From contig JANXTD010000677.1 of the NCBI GenBank assembly GCA_025352585.1, positions 1-9,026 of the forward strand: a DNA stretch of 9,026 nucleotides. The letters run 5' to 3'. Each line of letters starts with the position of its first letter. Within the stretch, counting starts at the first letter, position 1. The stretch is from Fimbriiglobus sp. (GTDB lineage Bacteria; Planctomycetota; Planctomycetia; Gemmatales; Gemmataceae). Shown here piece after piece: positions 6,019 to 9,026 of this stretch. The notes under the pieces were generated by a model. That model was not told where the DNA came from. It made no database searches and saw nothing but the letters and a program-made list of their open reading frames with translations. The position numbers and the translations under genes are program-made.

Positions 6019-7545
6019 GTGCCCCCGACCGACGACACGCCCGCCGCCAGTTTCGACGGCGGTACCCTCGACTGCGGCAACGGCCTGTTGCTGCTGATCC
6101 GCCGTCACATCGACCCCCTGAACGCGGGCCAGGTGCTCGAAGTGCGGTCGCGCGAACCGTCGGTCGCCGACGACCTGCCATCCTGGGCACGCCTGACCGG
6201 CAACGCGCTGCTGAGCGCGACCCGCGACGGCGACGGCACCCGCTACCGCCTCCGCAAGACTCCGAGGGTCGAGAAGTCGGGCGTCACACCTCCGGCCCGA
6301 CAGTCTCCGGCCCCGGTCGTGGCGTCCCGGCCGTCGGTGTGGCGGGGGCTAGACGAATCCGGCTCCGGGGACCAGCGGTTGCCAGGCGGACTGGCGGTCA
6401 TGGGTATCGGCAGTTGGCCGCGGCCGGCGGCACTGGTCAAAGCACTGCACGAGTGGCTGGCCGGGCGGATGCCGGAGGACGAGTTCCACGGCCACGCCGA
6501 TGACGCGGTGCGGCTGGCCGTCGCGGCGCAGTTGCGGGCCGGCGTCGATGTCGTGACCGACGGCGAGCAGCGGCGCGACAACTACGCCAGTTTCGTCGCG
6601 TCGCGGCTCGACAACTGCCAGCTCATCCCGGTCACCGACCTGCTGCCGTACGTGACCGACCCCGCGAAGTTCGCCGCCGATTTGGCCGCCCTAGACGTGC
6701 CGGCCGACCAGATCCGCCACCCCGCGGTGTTCGGCAAGCTGCGCCGCTCGCGGTCGCTGGCCGGCCGCGAACTGGCGTTCACGAAGAGCCTCACCGACCG
6801 GCCGGTGAAGGTCGCGTTGCCGGGGCCGTACCTGCTGACGCGGACGATGTGGTTAGAGTGTGTGTCGGACCGGGCGTACCCCGACCGCGAGAGTCTGGCC
6901 GGCGACATCGTGACGGTGCTGCGTGAGGAGGCGTTGCAACTGCTCGCCGACGGCGCTGCGCTGGTGCAATTCGACGAGCCGGTTCTGACCGAAGTCGTGT
7001 TCACGCGCGCGGCCGGCCGGCGGACGTTCATGTGCGGTGCCCTCGGCGAGCGTGGCGGGCAAGCGGAGGAACTGGAGTTTGCCAGCAGGCTGTTGAAGAC
7101 GCTGCTCGATGGCTTGCCGCGGGAGCGAGTGGCGTTGCACGTCTGTCGCGGCAACTGGTCGCGGGACGAGTCGGTCGCCCTGTCGGGTCCGTACACCCCC
7201 TTGGTGCCGCTGCTGGCGGGGCTGCCGGTGGGGACGTACTTCCTCGAGATGGCGACGCCGCGGGCCGGGGAACTCGGCCCGCTCGCCGGACTGCCCGACG
7301 ACCGCCGCATCGGCGTCGGGGTGGTGAACCAGAAACTCGACCGGGTCGAAACGGTCGAAGAAGTGACAGCCCTCGCCGAGGCCGCCGTCGCGGCGTTCGG
7401 CGTGGGGCGCGTGCTGCTGAACCCCGACTGCGGGTTCGCCACGTTCGCGGACAGTCCCGTTGCTTCGGCCGCCGTGGCCGAGCGCAAGTTGGGGGTGATC
7501 GTCGAGGCCGCGCGGCTGTTACGACAGCGGCACGGCCACGACTAA
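6019..7545 (+). CDS. TusA-like domain fused to MetE-core zinc methyltransferase
   Basis: This 508-residue fusion starts at GTG 6019. TTG 6007, overlapping the preceding TGA, is an alternative giving MSDAVPPTDD. Residues 8-81 are TusA-like: FDGGTLDCGNGLLLLIRRH with C19 as carrier Cys, DDLPSWARLTGNALLSAT, and an end in YRLRK. Residues 82-125 form a Pro-rich linker. Residues 126-508 are the C-terminal barrel of cobalamin-independent methionine synthase: GSWPRP at 131-136, VVTDGEQRRDNYASFVASRL, LPGPYLLTRTMW, FDEPVLTE, and a full zinc set H374 and C376 (LHVCRG), E410 (FLEMATP) and C471 (NPDCGF). MetE activates a thiol, usually homocysteine, on zinc for methylation. The MetE N-terminal barrel is absent, as in folate-independent core-MetE families such as MesA-MesD and in epoxyalkane:CoM transferase relatives. 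The methyl donor and thiol are therefore unknown. Fusion to a sulfur carrier suggests coupling of sulfur supply to thiol methylation. Confidence 0.87.
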   Translation: MPPTDDTPAASFDGGTLDCGNGLLLLIRRHIDPLNAGQVLEVRSREPSVADDLPSWARLTGNALLSATRDGDGTRYRLRKTPRVEKSGVTPPARQSPAPVVASRPSVWRGLDESGSGDQRLPGGLAVMGIGSWPRPAALVKALHEWLAGRMPEDEFHGHADDAVRLAVAAQLRAGVDVVTDGEQRRDNYASFVASRLDNCQLIPVTDLLPYVTDPAKFAADLAALDVPADQIRHPAVFGKLRRSRSLAGRELAFTKSLTDRPVKVALPGPYLLTRTMWLECVSDRAYPDRESLAGDIVTVLREEALQLLADGAALVQFDEPVLTEVVFTRAAGRRTFMCGALGERGGQAEELEFASRLLKTLLDGLPRERVALHVCRGNWSRDESVALSGPYTPLVPLLAGLPVGTYFLEMATPRAGELGPLAGLPDDRRIGVGVVNQKLDRVETVEEVTALAEAAVAAFGVGRVLLNPDCGFATFADSPVASAAVAERKLGVIVEAARLLRQRHGHD

Positions 7546-7671
7546 GTGTGGTGTTGAAGTCCGGACGCCAGGGGCACGAAACCGGAGTTGGGCTTGTGAC
7601 GACGGGGGTGTGACCCCCGAGTCACCCCACTCTGTGCAGCCTGGAGTCCCTCACGTAAGTAGGAGTTTCTT
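7546..7671. other. 126-bp gap after the sulfur operon
   Basis: The gap contains a perfect 7-bp stem (see the separate hairpin entry), a run of short GTG and CACC words, and the Shine-Dalgarno AGGAG at 7661-7665 of the next gene. I see no paired -35/-10 at proper spacing, so the promoter of the DUF1559 gene is not identified. No coding signal is visible. Confidence 0.5.
7603..7619 (+). terminator. GC-rich hairpin, possible terminator
   Basis: CGGGGGT at 7603-7609 pairs perfectly with ACCCCCG at 7613-7619 around the 3-nt loop GTG, 58 bp after the stop of the TusA-MetE gene. No T-run follows, so intrinsic termination would be inefficient. It may instead protect the 3' end or act as a binding site. 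Confidence 0.4.
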
Positions 7672-8691
7672 ATGACGAAGCGTCGGAGTCGGTCGGCGTT
7701 CACGCTGATCGAGTTGCTGGTGGTGATCGCCATCATCGCCATCCTGATCGGCCTGTTGCTGCCGGCCGTCCAGAAGGTTCGCGAGTCGGCCGCCCGGTCG
7801 CAGTCCCAGAACAACCTCAAGCAGGTCGCGCTCGCCACGATGACCTTCGAGTCGTCCCGCCAGACGACGCCGCCGATCTTCGGCCAGGTCAACGCCGCCG
7901 GCGTCACCGGGTCGATCTTCTACCACATCCTGCCGGGCCTCGAGCAGAACGCCGTGTACGACCTGGGGCCGGACGCCGCCCGGTCGGTCGCCCTGAAAGT
8001 CCTGCGGCACCCCGCCGACAAGACGATGACCGGCGACGGCCTGTTCGACCTCTCGACCGGTGCCCCGTCGTGGTCGGCCGCCACCGGCACGGCCAACCCG
8101 TACCCGGCCTGGGCGGTCTCGGGCGTGACCCAGTGGGGCCTGAGTAGTTACGGCTCGAACTGGCAGGTGTTCGGGGATCAAGGGGCGCGGCTAACGAAGA
8201 TTCAAGACGGCCTGTCGAACACGATTGTTTTCAACGAGAAGTACGCCGTGGTGCAGCGGCCGACCGGCAACCCACGCTTCGGGGCGACCCTGTGGGGCTA
8301 CGGCGTCGATCCGCGCACCATCCCCGGCGACTTCACCCCGGCGCTGACCGGCAACCAGTACCCCGGCGACGCCCAGTGGGTCAACGGGCTGACCCCCGCG
8401 TCGCTCTACGTCAACGGCTACTGGCCGCGCACGGGGTTCGTCAACAAGGGCGGCGCGAACCCGACGACCTGGACCGGCCCCGAGCCGTGGATGTGCCGCT
8501 GCATGTTGCGGCCGGAGTTCGCCCCGCCGGCGGACAACGCCCACTGCCTGAAGTCGCAGGGCATCACGACCTCCGGCATCCAGGCCGCCTTCGCCGACGG
8601 CTCGGTGCGCTTCATCGGCAGCGGCGTCAGTGACCCCGCCTGGTCGGCCGGCGAGACCCCCGCCCGCGGTGAGACGATTGCCCCGGAGTAG
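7672..8691 (+). CDS. DUF1559 protein with type IV prepilin-like N-terminus
   Basis: This 339-residue protein starts with the basic stretch TKRRSRSA followed by [20 protein letters not shown], the class III prepilin signal. Prepilin peptidase is expected to cut between A9 and F10, leaving E14 at position +5 of the mature chain and one N-terminal helix (about 10-30). Then comes [21 protein letters not shown], the DUF1559 opening, a long beta-rich domain, and the C-terminal [11 protein letters not shown] at 305-315. Planctomycetes encode dozens of such pseudopilins, presumed to be surface or secretion-apparatus parts; no molecular role is settled. Two usual features differ here: the Cys of the typical QCQNN is Ser (SQNN), and the His of the H-X9-DG motif is Thr299. 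AGGAG at 7661-7665, 6 nt before ATG, fixes the start. The PPC/DUF296 gene follows 4 nt after the stop. Confidence 0.93.
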   Translation: MTKRRSRSAFTLIELLVVIAIIAILIGLLLPAVQKVRESAARSQSQNNLKQVALATMTFESSRQTTPPIFGQVNAAGVTGSIFYHILPGLEQNAVYDLGPDAARSVALKVLRHPADKTMTGDGLFDLSTGAPSWSAATGTANPYPAWAVSGVTQWGLSSYGSNWQVFGDQGARLTKIQDGLSNTIVFNEKYAVVQRPTGNPRFGATLWGYGVDPRTIPGDFTPALTGNQYPGDAQWVNGLTPASLYVNGYWPRTGFVNKGGANPTTWTGPEPWMCRCMLRPEFAPPADNAHCLKSQGITTSGIQAAFADGSVRFIGSGVSDPAWSAGETPARGETIAPE

Positions 8692-8695
8692 GCTC

Positions 8696-9026
8696 GTGAC
8701 GTCAGAGACCACACCGTCGGGCGTGACGGCCTACGCCTTCCGCCTGACGCCGGGGTCGGACCTGCGGCAAGGGTTGCTCGGGTTCGCCGCGCGCGGTCAC
8801 CTGAGGGCCGCGGCGGTGGTGACCTGCGTCGGCAGCCTCACCGAAGTCTGCCTGCGGTACGCCAACCGCCCGGACGGGATGACGCGGCGTGGCCCCTTCG
8901 AAATCGTCTCGCTCGTCGGCACGTTCAGTGACGGCGGCGGGCACTTCCACGTCGCGGTCGCCGACGAACTCGGGGCGATGTCCGGCGGGCACCTGCTCGA
9001 CGGCTGCGTCGTCTTCACGACGGCCG
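8696..9026 (+). CDS. PPC/DUF296-domain protein, partial at 3' end
   Basis: The open frame from GTG 8696 to the window end gives 110 residues of a PPC (plant and prokaryote conserved, DUF296) domain: YAFRLTPGSDLRQGLLGFA at 13-31, VVTCVGSLTEVCLRYANRP at 41-59, FEIVSLVGTFS at 68-78, GGHFHVAVAD at 81-90 and GGHLLDGCVVFTTA at 97-110. The histidines H83, H85 and H99 fit the family's conserved metal site. Plant members carry AT-hooks and bind DNA; prokaryotic single-domain members form trimers and their role is mostly unknown. About 20-30 C-terminal residues probably lie beyond the window. GGAG at 8684-8687 within the end of the DUF1559 gene, 8 nt before GTG, supports this start and suggests an operon. 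No functional link between these two families is known to me. Confidence 0.9.
   Translation, partial: MTSETTPSGVTAYAFRLTPGSDLRQGLLGFAARGHLRAAAVVTCVGSLTEVCLRYANRPDGMTRRGPFEIVSLVGTFSDGGGHFHVAVADELGAMSGGHLLDGCVVFTTA

Noticed and set aside
6400..7545. Separate metE-like gene starting at ATG 6400
   Set aside because: No Shine-Dalgarno at proper spacing and no stop or frame break after the TusA domain, so a single fused protein is simpler.
7032..7613. Plus-strand frame over the end of the TusA-MetE gene
   Set aside because: It is an Arg-rich shadow of the MetE core, whose zinc ligands lie in the other frame.

Overview
The window is very GC-rich DNA with the codon use and gene families of a planctomycete, most likely a Gemmata-type (Gemmataceae) genome. 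The pointers are a DUF1559 prepilin-like protein, a secreted multidomain protein with a tail family typical of this phylum, a small lipoprotein, and a TIGR01777 epimerase. I recognised these from protein motifs only; no database search was possible. I see no rRNA, tRNA, insertion sequence or CRISPR array.

Layout. (1) 2-1113, plus strand: the C-terminal part of a large secreted protein, broken by one missing base near 283. (2) 1153-1551 and 1641-3023, minus strand: a four-helix membrane protein of unknown function behind an SRPBCC-TIGR01777 fusion. (3) 3087-4709, plus strand: a MarC-family membrane protein tightly coupled to a secreted mutarotase-like protein. (4) 4759-7545, plus strand: a compact four-gene operon with a good -35/-10 promoter placed so close to the first ATG that the mRNA may be leaderless. 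(5) 7672-9026, plus strand: a DUF1559 protein followed 4 nt later by a PPC/DUF296 protein that runs off the window.

The operon in (4) is the most interesting part. It encodes a TusA-like sulfur carrier with an added Cys-rich N-terminal domain, a DsrE-like protein with a CxxC, a small lipoprotein whose signal peptide is only visible if translation starts at ATT, and a fusion of a second TusA-like domain to a complete zinc-binding core of cobalamin-independent methionine synthase (MetE). The two TusA domains resemble each other and share an altered active-site motif: the Cys is kept and the CPxP prolines are lost. I infer a persulfide relay (TusA, DsrE, TusA domain) that ends at, or senses for, a zinc thiol-methyltransferase. 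This would link sulfur trafficking to methionine or another methylated thiol. It is a hypothesis; the domains and catalytic residues are seen directly.

The other genes look like ordinary planctomycete genes. Points worth checking are the frameshift in (1), the loss of two hallmark residues in the DUF1559 protein, and unusual start codons at several junctions.
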